Source: Lachnospiraceae bacterium
GTDB lineage: Bacteria; Bacillota; Clostridia; Lachnospirales; Lachnospiraceae
Direction: 5' to 3'
Assembly: GCA_017550165.1 (NCBI GenBank)
Contig: JAFZQH010000037.1
Coordinates: 1 to 59,610, forward strand
Length of the DNA: 59,610 nt
Shown: one piece after another, positions 1-8,271 of the stretch
Position numbering within the stretch: position 1 is the stretch's first letter
Layout of the letters: every line of letters begins with the position of its first letter
Notes under the pieces: model-generated
What the model saw: the letters and a program-made list of their open reading frames with translations, nothing else
Database searches by the model: none
Told to the model about the DNA's origin: nothing
Translations under genes and position numbers: made by a program

Positions 1-130
1 AAATCCAATATACAAAATTTCATACTTTCACTTGACAACTCTTAGCAGGTCTTGCCTTCGGCTATATCCTTCCCACTACCGGGCGGATTCGGGACTTTAA
101 CCCGTTAGAAACGTGCGCCGCTGGGCGCAC
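1..130 (-). mobile_element. Group II intron, 5' end (class C-like), cut by window edge
   Basis: Read on the minus strand from 130 leftwards, the sequence begins GTGCGCCCAGCGGCGCAC, continues with a segment ending GGGTTAAAGTCCCGAA, and then has a purine-rich GGTAGTGGGAAGGA stretch. The GTGxGCC start followed by a GGGT-A-AGTCCCGAA element is the usual beginning of bacterial group II intron domain I. The junction lies 6 nt past the U-tract of an intrinsic terminator (137-171), the preferred target of class C introns. Any reverse-transcriptase ORF and the 3' end lie outside the window. An unrelated structured element is possible, but the combination of start, core and target site fits an intron well. 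Confidence 0.65.
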
Positions 131-136
131 TGAGCA

Positions 137-171
137 CAAAAAAACACCCGGGAGCTGACCCTCCCGGGTGT
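137..171 (-). terminator. Intrinsic terminator of the secreted repeat protein gene
   Basis: A perfect 11-bp stem (ACACCCGGGAG, 144-154, with its complement at 161-171) and 6-nt loop are followed on the minus strand by seven U residues (143-137). It lies 70 bases beyond the stop of the minus-strand gene at 243 and directly precedes the group II intron junction. Confidence 0.85.
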
Positions 172-242
172 TTATAGTTCGTGGAAAAATCCTTACAATT
201 ATTTTCCATTTACAAGTTAACACTAATTACAAAATATGTCAA

Positions 243-1112
243 CTACTTCTTATCCATCCCCAGGAAATTCACTGCATCAACTCCGTTTATTATACCCCAC
301 TGCTGAGCCTTGATACGTGCTTTATACTTAGGATCTACTGATATTTTCTTGTATTCTAACGTTGCTGTCGCACCGGCCACACATTTTGACTCCAGATTAC
401 GATTTTTGATGGTGAACCCTGAGACCCTTCCTTTAGAATCATATGAGAATTTGGCCTTTGTATACCAGTTTTTCTCTGTCTTTCCGTTTTTCTTAACACG
501 ACACTTCGTTATGTTTCCCTTTGAATCCATAGTAAATGACTTTGTTACAACATCCTTGTTTCCGCCTTTTGTGTAGTATTCTTTGACATAATACACATGC
601 CCCATCTTGTATTTATAATCCTTTTTTATTGTTTCCTGTACTTTTTCTCCCTGTTCATTTGTATACGATTGATCAATGGTGGCTGAAGCGATCACTCCGC
701 CCTTCCATTTATATTTCACTGTCTGCTTACTGCCGTCATCATATTCAAAAACTGATTTGTTCAGCTTACCGTTCTTATATTTCATGTTTAGAGTATATGA
801 GTAATCCATACCATTGTAGGTATATGTATTCACAGTTTTCGTAACCCTGTAGTTTTTGTCATAATAATGTTTCTGTGTTACATTTGATTCGTTATCACTG
901 GTTACCGTATCAAACAACCCCGCCTTATTATAGGTGTACGTGAGCGTGTAATTCTGATCCACACCTGCATCGGTCACACCTTTAACATGAGCCGAAGATA
1001 CTACGTACATTTTGACCTTCTTAGACGCAGCCGATGCTATTCCCGGCACAAAAAGCGCAGCCATCAAAACCGTAATAAACGTCAAACTAAGAATCTTCCT
1101 TAACTTTTTCAT
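243..1112 (-). CDS. Secreted protein with YD-like beta repeats
   Basis: A 289-residue protein. The start is the ATG at 1112 (MKKLRKILSL), because the strong AAGGAGG site lies between it and the upstream in-frame ATG at 1133. Residues 1 to about 29 form a signal peptide (basic start, hydrophobic core, cleavage near ASA). The rest is made of short Tyr/Asp/Gly/Asn/Lys-rich repeats such as YNKAGLFDTV, YDKNYRVTK and YDSKGRVSGF, the style of RHS/YD beta-repeats. No catalytic motif is seen, and with no membrane anchor it is probably secreted. It is divergent from the sigma-D-driven gene at 1325 and ends at its own terminator, so it is monocistronic. The function is unknown. Confidence 0.8.
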   Translation of the reverse strand: MKKLRKILSLTFITVLMAALFVPGIASAASKKVKMYVVSSAHVKGVTDAGVDQNYTLTYTYNKAGLFDTVTSDNESNVTQKHYYDKNYRVTKTVNTYTYNGMDYSYTLNMKYKNGKLNKSVFEYDDGSKQTVKYKWKGGVIASATIDQSYTNEQGEKVQETIKKDYKYKMGHVYYVKEYYTKGGNKDVVTKSFTMDSKGNITKCRVKKNGKTEKNWYTKAKFSYDSKGRVSGFTIKNRNLESKCVAGATATLEYKKISVDPKYKARIKAQQWGIINGVDAVNFLGMDKK

Positions 1113-1192
1113 ACAATTCCTCCTTCTTTTCATACACCTGGATCCGGTTCACTACTCCCACGGATATTTAATAATCGTAAACTTATGTTGAA

Positions 1193-1201
1193 ATTATAGC
1201 A
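1193..1201 (-). promoter_or_regulatory. Extended -10 promoter element for the gene at 243-1112
   Basis: The minus strand reads TGCTATAAT, a perfect extended -10. No good -35 is visible. It lies about 80 bases upstream of the ATG at 1112. Confidence 0.55.
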
Positions 1202-1219
1202 CATTTCCATCATTTTATC

Positions 1220-1246
1220 TAAACTATTCATTAAGTGATCCGATAT
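1220..1246 (+). promoter_or_regulatory. Sigma-D (motility) type promoter
   Basis: TAAA (1220-1223), 16 bases, then CCGATAT (1240-1246). This matches the Firmicutes SigD/FliA consensus TAAA-N15-GCCGATAT except for one base. It lies about 80 bases before the start of the EF-hand protein gene and suggests co-expression with flagellar genes. Confidence 0.65.
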
Positions 1247-1324
1247 AAATATTAGATAGCATGGAGTATGTCTTTTTCCCGGTGAATGGATTTGCCGGGA
1301 GTACTTAGGAAAGGAGTCCGATCT

Positions 1325-2497
1325 ATGAAAATCACTAACAGCGCTATCGCTATGTCCTCCACCCATCAGGAGCACTCCTACACTTATAGGGAAGCCATGA
1401 CTTTGGAGGCTGCAAAATCTGACGGTGCCCTTGGCGCCATTCTCACTCTCTCATCCCGAGGCGAAGGAAAATCAGTAAAAGAAGCAATGCTGGAGTATAA
1501 GGATCAGCAGGAGGAAATGCTGGAAGAACGAAGGAAGCAAAACGAGGCCCGTTCACTGCAGCATATGGCTGACCAGATGAAGGTTCAGGATAATCAGTAT
1601 GTCCCGGTCAATTCTGAGCTGGATTACAAGATCAAAATGCTTCGCCGGATGCTGGCTGCCCTTCGCGGCGAAAAATACGAGGATGAAGAGGATACCGGAC
1701 CCTGTCTGAAGGGCAACACCCTGGATATGCGTTCAGCACATTTCAGGCAAATGAGCGCCTCATCATTTTCCGTTAGTGCAGAAAGCGTTATGAGAATTGC
1801 CGCCGGAACAGGAGGCGGGTCAGGCACGACCTGGCAAAAGATCACCGCTGTCTCCGGCTTTACAAGTGAGTCCGAGAGCACTTCATTTGCGGCAACAGGC
1901 ATGGCACAGACCGCAGACGGAAGGAGCATCAGCTTCAACGTGGAACTGTCCATGTCCAGGGCTTTTATGGAGGAGTTCGATTTCCTTGAAGCTACGGAGT
2001 ACATAAAGACCGATCCCCTGATGATCAATCTGGATACTGATATAGGCTCGGTAAGCGATAAGAAGTTCTATTTTGACCTTGACGGAGACGGCAGGAAAGA
2101 GAATATCTCATTTGCGGGGGAAGGCTCGGGATTCTTAGCTCTTGATAAGAACGGCGACGGCAAGATCAATGACGGGACTGAGCTCTTCGGAACCAAAAGC
2201 GGTGACGGATTCAGGGATCTCTCCCTCTATGACGAGGACAAAAACGGCTGGATCGATGAGAACGACAGCATCTTTTCCAAGCTTAAAGTCTGGACTAAGG
2301 ATGAAGACGGAAATGACCGTCTCATAGACCTTAAGAATGCCGATGTGGGTGCAATCTACCTCGGTAACGCCGACACCCAGTTCTCCCTTAAGGATGATTC
2401 TCACAGGCTCAATGCAGAGATAAAGAAGACGGGCATATACCTCCGGGAAAGCACCGGCGCGGTAGGCACGTTGAACCACGTAGACCTGGCAGTATGA
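1325..2497 (+). CDS. EF-hand-type calcium-binding protein, motility-associated
   Basis: A 390-residue protein. The start at 1325 (MKITNSAIAM) is chosen for the AAAGGAG site 9 bases upstream; the in-frame ATG at 1286 has no comparable site. There is no signal peptide. Residues about 55-85 are Glu/Lys/Gln-rich and probably helical. The C-terminal half carries three Asp-rich calcium loops (DLDGDGRKENI, DKNGDGKINDG, DEDKNGWIDEND), as in EF-hand, dockerin or hemolysin-type proteins. A SigD-like promoter precedes it, so a role in motility or in the flagellar cell surface is inferred. No enzyme motif is seen. Its 3' end is followed at once by a perfect REP-like palindrome. Confidence 0.75.
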   Translation: MKITNSAIAMSSTHQEHSYTYREAMTLEAAKSDGALGAILTLSSRGEGKSVKEAMLEYKDQQEEMLEERRKQNEARSLQHMADQMKVQDNQYVPVNSELDYKIKMLRRMLAALRGEKYEDEEDTGPCLKGNTLDMRSAHFRQMSASSFSVSAESVMRIAAGTGGGSGTTWQKITAVSGFTSESESTSFAATGMAQTADGRSISFNVELSMSRAFMEEFDFLEATEYIKTDPLMINLDTDIGSVSDKKFYFDLDGDGRKENISFAGEGSGFLALDKNGDGKINDGTELFGTKSGDGFRDLSLYDEDKNGWIDENDSIFSKLKVWTKDEDGNDRLIDLKNADVGAIYLGNADTQFSLKDDSHRLNAEIKKTGIYLRESTGAVGTLNHVDLAV

Positions 2498-2515
2498 TCA
2501 GTGAGACAGGGGACG

Positions 2516-2588
2516 ATAAGACAGGGGACGGTTCTCTGTCTTTCCCTTGGTATTACTGGGAAAGACAGAGAACCGTCCCCTGTCTTAT
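2516..2588. repeat. REP-like palindrome, copy 1
   Basis: Perfect 31-bp inverted repeat (arms 2516-2546 and 2558-2588, 11-nt loop). Each arm contains ATAAGACAGGGGACGG and TTCTCTGTC. A partial copy (GAGACAGGGGAC) precedes it at 2503-2514. It separates the EF-hand gene from the tyrA promoter and could also stop transcription. Confidence 0.9.
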
Positions 2589-2590
2589 TA

Positions 2591-2619
2591 TTGACACCCC
2601 TTTCGGCCACTGATATACT
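2591..2619 (+). promoter_or_regulatory. Sigma-A promoter for tyrA
   Basis: TTGACA (2591-2596), a 17-base spacer, and TATACT (2614-2619). It starts 3 bases after the REP-like palindrome and about 35 bases before the tyrA start. Confidence 0.75.
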
Positions 2620-2653
2620 GATTTAGTGAGTTTTATATGGGAGTAATCAATAT

Positions 2654-3751
2654 ATGAAGATAGGTTTTATCGGGCTGGGGCTTATAGGCGGCTCCCTGGC
2701 CAAGACGATCAAAAGAATATATCCCGAGGCAGAGATCATGGCTTCGGATCCTGACAGAGATAATCTTACCCTTGCCGTAAATGAAGGAATAGTTGAAAAA
2801 ACCGTGACCACCGAATACCTGACGGGAAGCGAATCCTTGAAGGAACTTGATTACCTCTTTTTGTGCGCCCCGGTCATCACCAACATAGACCTGCTGGGGA
2901 TAATCAAGGATAACATCGGCGACTCAAAAGTGATCATTTCCGACGTGGGAAGCGTCAAGTCAGAGATCACCGAAAAAGCTGTATCATACGGCCTCTCAGG
3001 CTTTGTGGGCGGTCACCCCATGGCAGGCTCGGAAAAGACAGGTTTTGCCCACGCAAATGATCATCTCTTCGAGAATGTGTATTACATCCTTACAAATGAT
3101 GCGGCATCAGGCGACGCATTGATAAGCTTTACGGATTTCATCCTTTCCATAAATGCAATCCCCGTTACCATGGAAGCATCCTACCATGATTTTGTCATGT
3201 CCGGGATAAGCCATACCCCTCATTTTGTGGCAGCCGGCCTTGTACATACAGTCAAAGACTCCTCTAAGGGAGCTGAAGTCTTTAAAAAACTGGCAGCAGG
3301 TGGCTTTAAGGATATTACAAGAGTCGCCTCCTCTTCTCCCGAGATGTGGGCCCAGATTGCCATGAGTAACAGCGATAATATAATAAAGGAGCTGGATATC
3401 TGCATTAAGAATCTTAAAGATATCAGGGCCAGCATTAAAGCACACGACCGCAGCGCCGTATATAGCTTCATGAAGGACGCCGGTGAATACCGGTCTTCCA
3501 TATCCGAATCCGGGATCTTAGGCTTTAACACCTACTACCGCATCCACTGCGATCTGGCAGATGAAGCCGGAAGCATTGCCAGGGTGGCTACGATCCTGGC
3601 CGATAACGAGATCAGCATAAAAAATATCGGTATCGTCCACAACCGCGAATATAACGACGGCGCCCTTCTCATCGAATTCTATGATGAAGTCGCCATGAAT
3701 TCTGCAGTTAAACTGCTTGAGAACAGGGATTATACCGTTTACAGAAGATAA
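2654..3751 (+). CDS. tyrA: Prephenate dehydrogenase with C-terminal ACT domain
   Basis: A 365-residue cytoplasmic enzyme that converts prephenate to 4-hydroxyphenylpyruvate in tyrosine synthesis using NAD(P)+. The N-terminal Rossmann motif is GFIGLGLIGGSLA (residues 4-16). The substrate region contains GGHPMAGSEKTGF (about residues 119-131), typical of TyrA. Residues about 295-365 (ADEAGSIARVATILADNEIS) form an ACT domain, the usual tyrosine-sensing module. The start has GGGAG about 10 bases upstream. A terminator follows, and the next gene on this strand is aroA, so the two serve the same pathway but are partly uncoupled. Confidence 0.95.
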   Translation: MKIGFIGLGLIGGSLAKTIKRIYPEAEIMASDPDRDNLTLAVNEGIVEKTVTTEYLTGSESLKELDYLFLCAPVITNIDLLGIIKDNIGDSKVIISDVGSVKSEITEKAVSYGLSGFVGGHPMAGSEKTGFAHANDHLFENVYYILTNDAASGDALISFTDFILSINAIPVTMEASYHDFVMSGISHTPHFVAAGLVHTVKDSSKGAEVFKKLAAGGFKDITRVASSSPEMWAQIAMSNSDNIIKELDICIKNLKDIRASIKAHDRSAVYSFMKDAGEYRSSISESGILGFNTYYRIHCDLADEAGSIARVATILADNEISIKNIGIVHNREYNDGALLIEFYDEVAMNSAVKLLENRDYTVYRR

Positions 3752-3801
3752 CGCTTTTCGTTACAAAGAAACATAGGAAAATCTCATATAAATCATAGAA
3801 T

Positions 3802-3843
3802 AATCTGCTCATTTGTATTATAATAGGAGCAGGTTATTTTTTT
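3802..3843 (+). terminator. Intrinsic terminator between tyrA and aroA
   Basis: A 9-bp stem (AATCTGCTC with GAGCAGGTT, G-U pairing included) is followed by eight A/T positions ending in a T run. The loop contains TATTATAAT, which could be the -10 of an aroA promoter. Confidence 0.6.
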
Positions 3844-3882
3844 AACACACTTTAAATGAACACGTAAGTTGGAGTAGAATTC

Positions 3883-5163
3883 ATGGAAATCACCAGAGTA
3901 AACGGATTAAAGGGAGAGATTACAGTTCCCGGTGACAAATCCATATCACACAGATCCATAATGATGGGCGCCATAGCCGACGGAGATACCGAGGTTACCG
4001 GTTTCCTTATGGGCCAGGACTGTCTGTCCACCATTGAATGTTTCAGGAAAATGGGAATCGAGATCGATGTCTCTCCGGATATTGTCACGGTTCACGGAAA
4101 GGGATTACATGGCCTTAAAGAGCCCGCAGGTATACTTAATGTGGGCAATTCCGGGACTACCATGCGGCTCATTTCCGGCATCCTTTCCGGCCAGCCCTTC
4201 ACCACCACCATAGACGGTGATGAATCCATCAGAAAACGCCCCATGAGACGTATTATAGAGCCCCTTACACGGATGGGTGTCAAGATTACCAGCATCAGCA
4301 ATAACGGATGCGCTCCACTGCAGGTTTCCGGGGAATATCGTCTTAAGGGTATCAATTACGTGTCAAATGTTGCCTCTGCCCAGGTTAAGTCGGCTGTCCT
4401 TTTCGCAGGGCTTTATGCCGATTCGGAGACAACCTTTACGGAGCCCCACCTCTCCCGCAATCATACGGAGATCATGCTCAAAAGCTTTGGCGTGAATATC
4501 AAAACCAGCGGCTCCACATGCACCATTACCCCTGGGGATGGCCTCCACGGTCATAAGATATACGTCCCCGGAGATATCTCCTCTGCGGCATATTTCCTTG
4601 TGGCTGGACTTATTACGCCGGATTCCGAAATAGTTCTTAAAAATGTAGGTGTTAATCCCACCAGGACAGGAATCCTGACCATAGCAAAAAAGATGGGCGC
4701 TGATATCGAGCTTATCAATGAGACCAACATCGATGGCAGGCTCTCAGCCGACATCGTGGTTCGTTCCAGCGAGCTTAAAGGTACTACAATAAAGGGCGAT
4801 ATCATACCCTTCCTTATAGACGAGCTTCCGGTCATATCAGTAATGGCGGCATTCGCCAAAGGAAAGACCGTGATAAAAGATGCCCGGGAATTAAAGGTCA
4901 AGGAATCAGACCGGATCAAATACATGGTCAACAATCTTAACGCCATGGGCGCGGAGGCAGAAGGCACGGAAGACGGGATGATAATCCACGGCGGTAAGCC
5001 GCTCCACGGTGCAGTGATAGAAACCGCAAATGACCACCGCATCGCCATGTCCATGGCCGTAGCAGGCCTGGGTGCAGACGGAGTGACCAGGATCCCGGAC
5101 TATAAGTGCGTGGATATCTCCTACCCCGGATTTTTCAACACATTAGAATTATTAAAACACTAA
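3883..5163 (+). CDS. aroA: 3-phosphoshikimate 1-carboxyvinyltransferase (EPSP synthase)
   Basis: A 426-residue shikimate-pathway enzyme that joins phosphoenolpyruvate to shikimate 3-phosphate. Diagnostic motifs are present in order: VPGDKSISHRSIM near residue 14 (S3P-binding Lys/Ser), NVGNSGTTMRL near residue 88 (the PEP-binding loop), ELKVKESDRI near residue 340 and NDHRIAMSMAVAG near residue 387. The length is normal. GGAG lies 9 bases before the ATG. It converges with the EAL gene on the other strand; only 7 bases separate the two stops. Confidence 0.96.
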   Translation: MEITRVNGLKGEITVPGDKSISHRSIMMGAIADGDTEVTGFLMGQDCLSTIECFRKMGIEIDVSPDIVTVHGKGLHGLKEPAGILNVGNSGTTMRLISGILSGQPFTTTIDGDESIRKRPMRRIIEPLTRMGVKITSISNNGCAPLQVSGEYRLKGINYVSNVASAQVKSAVLFAGLYADSETTFTEPHLSRNHTEIMLKSFGVNIKTSGSTCTITPGDGLHGHKIYVPGDISSAAYFLVAGLITPDSEIVLKNVGVNPTRTGILTIAKKMGADIELINETNIDGRLSADIVVRSSELKGTTIKGDIIPFLIDELPVISVMAAFAKGKTVIKDARELKVKESDRIKYMVNNLNAMGAEAEGTEDGMIIHGGKPLHGAVIETANDHRIAMSMAVAGLGADGVTRIPDYKCVDISYPGFFNTLELLKH

Positions 5164-5184
5164 GGGGAGACTATGCAGTCTCCC
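5164..5184. terminator. Hairpin between convergent aroA and EAL gene
   Basis: GGGAGACT, a 4-nt loop, and AGTCTCCC form a perfect stem that overlaps the last codons of the minus-strand gene. The minus strand continues into CTTAGTGTTTTAAT, so a terminator for the EAL gene is possible. There is no U-tract on the plus side. Confidence 0.4.
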
Positions 5185-6916
5185 ACTTCAATCCTTTACC
5201 TTTAGTATAATTCCTCGTCTCTTCCATGGCCATGGGCTTTCCGAAGTAATACCCCTGAGCCCGCTCGCAACCGATCTTCCTGAGGAACTCATAATGATCT
5301 TCTGTCTCAACGCCCTCGCACAGCGCCGTAAGCCCCAGTCCCTTAACACCGTCTACGATATACTCCATAACCTTGCCGGTCTTGGGATTATGGTCATAAT
5401 TCCGAAGGAAGACCAGATCCAGCTTCAACACATCGAAATTGTATTCAGCCAGTGTATTCAGCGAAGAATAACCGCTTCCGAAATCATCCAGCCATACGGA
5501 ATAGCCCAGTTCCCTCATCTTGTCGCACTCCGACTTGATATAACCCACATTGTCGTTAAATGCGCTCTCCGTGATCTCAAGATCAAGCATGTTCCTGGGA
5601 ACATCATAGGCTTTCCTGATCTCCTCCACGTAATTGAATATGTCGCAAAGCTCGAAATCAAGCCTTGAGATATTGATGGAAACCGGAACCAGCTGCTCTC
5701 CTGCTTTTTTTAAAGCCCTGTAGTCATCACATACACGTTTGATCACATATATATCCAGCATATGGATCAGATGGAAATGCTCCAGCGTCTCGATAAAATC
5801 CCCGGGAGAAAGCATGCCGTATTGGGGATCTATCCAGCGCACAAGGGCCTCATACCCGCATATCTCCCCGGTCTTAACCCTGATAACCGGCTGATAAAAC
5901 ACCTTGATATACTCTTCCCTTATAGCTTCATCAATATGGTCAACCACATATTGCTGCTTACGGAGCTGGTCGCGAAGCATCTCATCATATACACAATAGT
6001 TTACATCATGCCTGCTCTTGATGCTGTTGCAGGCAAGCCTTGCATGATCGCATGCCAGGCCGACTTCGGACCTGCGGTCGTCCAGGAAGTAGATGCCGGC
6101 TTTGAGGCGGACTTTTTTGTTATTGTCCTCCAGTATCAGCATCTTCTTTATGACACGCTCCACCTTATGGGTGACTTCCTCCCGTTCACCCACTGCGCAT
6201 ACCACGAAATGGTCATCGGAAAACCTGGCAACTGTATCCTTTATGAACTCCCCTCTTATGGTCCTTGCAACCTCGCACAGGAGCTCATCACCCTTCTTAA
6301 ACCCGTGCCTCTCGTTATAAAGCTTGAAATTCGGGATGTCAAAATGGATAAATGATATATCCTGTCTGCGCCCTTCTATGGAGGATAAAAGCATCTGGGT
6401 CTTATGGTAGAAAAATGACATGTTAAAAAGACCCGTAAGCTCGTCTGTATCCTTATTGGAAGACAGTATCTCCGCTTCTGCGACAGAGTTCCGGTTATGG
6501 TTTAGGTACTCGTTCTGGTCTACGTCCACGATGAAAACATAGAAATAACTTCTGCCGTTCTCGGAGTGGAGCAAATGCCCGAAATCCTCAATATACCTGG
6601 TCTCACCTTGTTTCGTTATGATCCGGTAACGCACATAGTCATGCCGTTTCTCACCGAACATGGTCTGGGCCTGGATCTGATTCTCTATGCGGTTAAGATC
6701 TTCAGGATGTACCATCCCCGTAAATTTTCCGCCCACATAATCAAGGAAATCGTCAAAATCTTCACAGCCGTACATTTTAATGATATTAGGTCCGGCATAT
6801 AGTATCTTCTCAGCTCCGTCAGCCTCGTATACAAAGAAACCTCCGGGAAGTCCTACGGGGATCTTGCCTCCGTGTTCACATATAAAATCATCTTCATGCT
6901 CGCATCCGCAATCCAT
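5171..6916 (-). CDS. PAS / degenerate GGDEF / EAL c-di-GMP protein
   Basis: A 581-residue soluble protein. The start at 6916 (MDCGCEHEDD) is chosen because GGAGGG lies 7 bases upstream; an in-frame ATG at 6931 is weaker. Residues about 15-135 are PAS-like with a PAC-type end. Residues about 160-300 are a GGDEF domain in which the signature is SDDHF, so cyclase activity is unlikely. Residues about 315-570 are an EAL phosphodiesterase domain with GYEALVRW, INISRLDF, ITESAF, LDDFGSGYSS and CEGVET all intact. It probably hydrolyses c-di-GMP under PAS control. It is the last gene before the convergent aroA, 43 bases after the start of purD. Confidence 0.88.
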   Translation of the reverse strand: MDCGCEHEDDFICEHGGKIPVGLPGGFFVYEADGAEKILYAGPNIIKMYGCEDFDDFLDYVGGKFTGMVHPEDLNRIENQIQAQTMFGEKRHDYVRYRIITKQGETRYIEDFGHLLHSENGRSYFYVFIVDVDQNEYLNHNRNSVAEAEILSSNKDTDELTGLFNMSFFYHKTQMLLSSIEGRRQDISFIHFDIPNFKLYNERHGFKKGDELLCEVARTIRGEFIKDTVARFSDDHFVVCAVGEREEVTHKVERVIKKMLILEDNNKKVRLKAGIYFLDDRRSEVGLACDHARLACNSIKSRHDVNYCVYDEMLRDQLRKQQYVVDHIDEAIREEYIKVFYQPVIRVKTGEICGYEALVRWIDPQYGMLSPGDFIETLEHFHLIHMLDIYVIKRVCDDYRALKKAGEQLVPVSINISRLDFELCDIFNYVEEIRKAYDVPRNMLDLEITESAFNDNVGYIKSECDKMRELGYSVWLDDFGSGYSSLNTLAEYNFDVLKLDLVFLRNYDHNPKTGKVMEYIVDGVKGLGLTALCEGVETEDHYEFLRKIGCERAQGYYFGKPMAMEETRNYTKGKGLKWETA

Positions 6917-6959
6917 AAAACTTCCCTCCATCGCTTGAACATCCTATCAACAGCAAATT

Positions 6960-8234
6960 CTAAGCCTCATCAATGGCTTTTCCTATATCATGACGATAGT
7001 ATTTATTCTCAAACTCAATCCAGTCCACAGCCTTGTAAGCATTGGCCCGGGCCGTCTTAAGATCCGGACCCGTAGCTGTAATGCCAAGGACTCTTCCGCC
7101 GTTGGTAACTATGTCTCCCTTATCATTGAAGGCCGTCCCGGCGTGGAATACGAAGTAGCCTTCATCGTCCCTGAACTTATCAAATCCGGTGATCTTAAAG
7201 CCCTTCTCATAGGATACGGGATAACCCTTGGATGCCGCAACAACACAAACGCAGGCATTGTCCTGGAATTCCAGGTTCACCTTATCCAAAGTACCATCAA
7301 TGCAGGCTTCCACCACCTCGATGATATCGTTCTTCATTCTGGGTAATACCACCTGAGCCTCCGGATCTCCGAATCTGGCATTGTATTCTAAGACCTTGGG
7401 ACCCTTCTTAGTAAGCATCAGCCCGAAGAAAATGATCCCCTTAAACTCCCTGCCTTCGGCCCTCATGGCATCCACCGTAGGCTGATAAATATTCTTCTGA
7501 CAGAAATCATCAACCTCTTTGGTATAGAAGGGGCTTGGGGAAAATGTTCCCATGCCGCCTGTATTCAATCCCGTATCCCCGTCTCCTGCCCGTTTATGAT
7601 CCTGGGCTGAGGTCATGGTCTTAATAGTCTTACCGTCCACATAAGACAGAACAGATACTTCCCGGCCCGTCATGAACTCTTCAATTACCATCTTATTGCC
7701 GGCATCACCGAATTTCTTATCGGTCATGATCTCTTTGACCCCGGAGACGGCTTCCTCCCTGTTCTGACAGATGAGAACGCCTTTACCCAGAGCTAAGCCG
7801 TCGGCCTTCAAGACGATGGGATAATCGCATTTTTCCAGGTATTTTAATGCATCATCGGCCGAATCAAAGTTCTCATAGCCGGCAGTGGGGATATTGTATT
7901 TTTTCATAAGGTCCTTGGAAAATGCCTTGGATCCTTCCAGTATGGCCGCATTCTTCCGGGGGCCGAATATTCGAAGTCCCTTTGCTTCAAAGGCATCAAC
8001 GATTCCACCTACCAGCGGGTCATCCATACCCACAATGGTAAGATCTATCCCCTCTTTTGCGGCAAAATCCGTGAGCTTATCAAATTCCATGGCCTTAATG
8101 GGGACACACTCTGCAATCCCTGCAATCCCTGCATTCCCGGGGGCACAATAAATCTTATCAACCTTAGGGCTCTTGGAGACCTTCCAGGCCAGCACATGCT
8201 CTCTTCCGCCGCTGCCTACTATAAGTACTTTCAT
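6960..8234 (-). CDS. purD: Phosphoribosylamine-glycine ligase
   Basis: A 424-residue ATP-grasp enzyme for the second step of purine synthesis (phosphoribosylamine plus glycine to GAR). It begins MKVLIVGSGGREHVLAWK, the classic PurD start, and carries FGPRKNAAILEGSKAFSK, KADGLALGKGV, GLNTGGMGTFSPSPF and EYNARFGDPEAQVVL. The length is normal. AGAGGA precedes the ATG. It lies downstream of purN-purM-purE on the same strand but is separated from them by the secreted Big2-like gene at 8272, so it may depend on that gene's promoter. Confidence 0.96.
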   Translation of the reverse strand: MKVLIVGSGGREHVLAWKVSKSPKVDKIYCAPGNAGIAGIAECVPIKAMEFDKLTDFAAKEGIDLTIVGMDDPLVGGIVDAFEAKGLRIFGPRKNAAILEGSKAFSKDLMKKYNIPTAGYENFDSADDALKYLEKCDYPIVLKADGLALGKGVLICQNREEAVSGVKEIMTDKKFGDAGNKMVIEEFMTGREVSVLSYVDGKTIKTMTSAQDHKRAGDGDTGLNTGGMGTFSPSPFYTKEVDDFCQKNIYQPTVDAMRAEGREFKGIIFFGLMLTKKGPKVLEYNARFGDPEAQVVLPRMKNDIIEVVEACIDGTLDKVNLEFQDNACVCVVAASKGYPVSYEKGFKITGFDKFRDDEGYFVFHAGTAFNDKGDIVTNGGRVLGITATGPDLKTARANAYKAVDWIEFENKYYRHDIGKAIDEA

Positions 8235-8271
8235 GCTGCAAATCCTCTCGCTTCATTCAACAGGTAAACAT

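Noticed and set aside
1286-1324. Earlier start for the EF-hand protein
   Set aside because: No ribosome site precedes it; the AAAGGAG site lies inside this stretch and serves the ATG at 1325.
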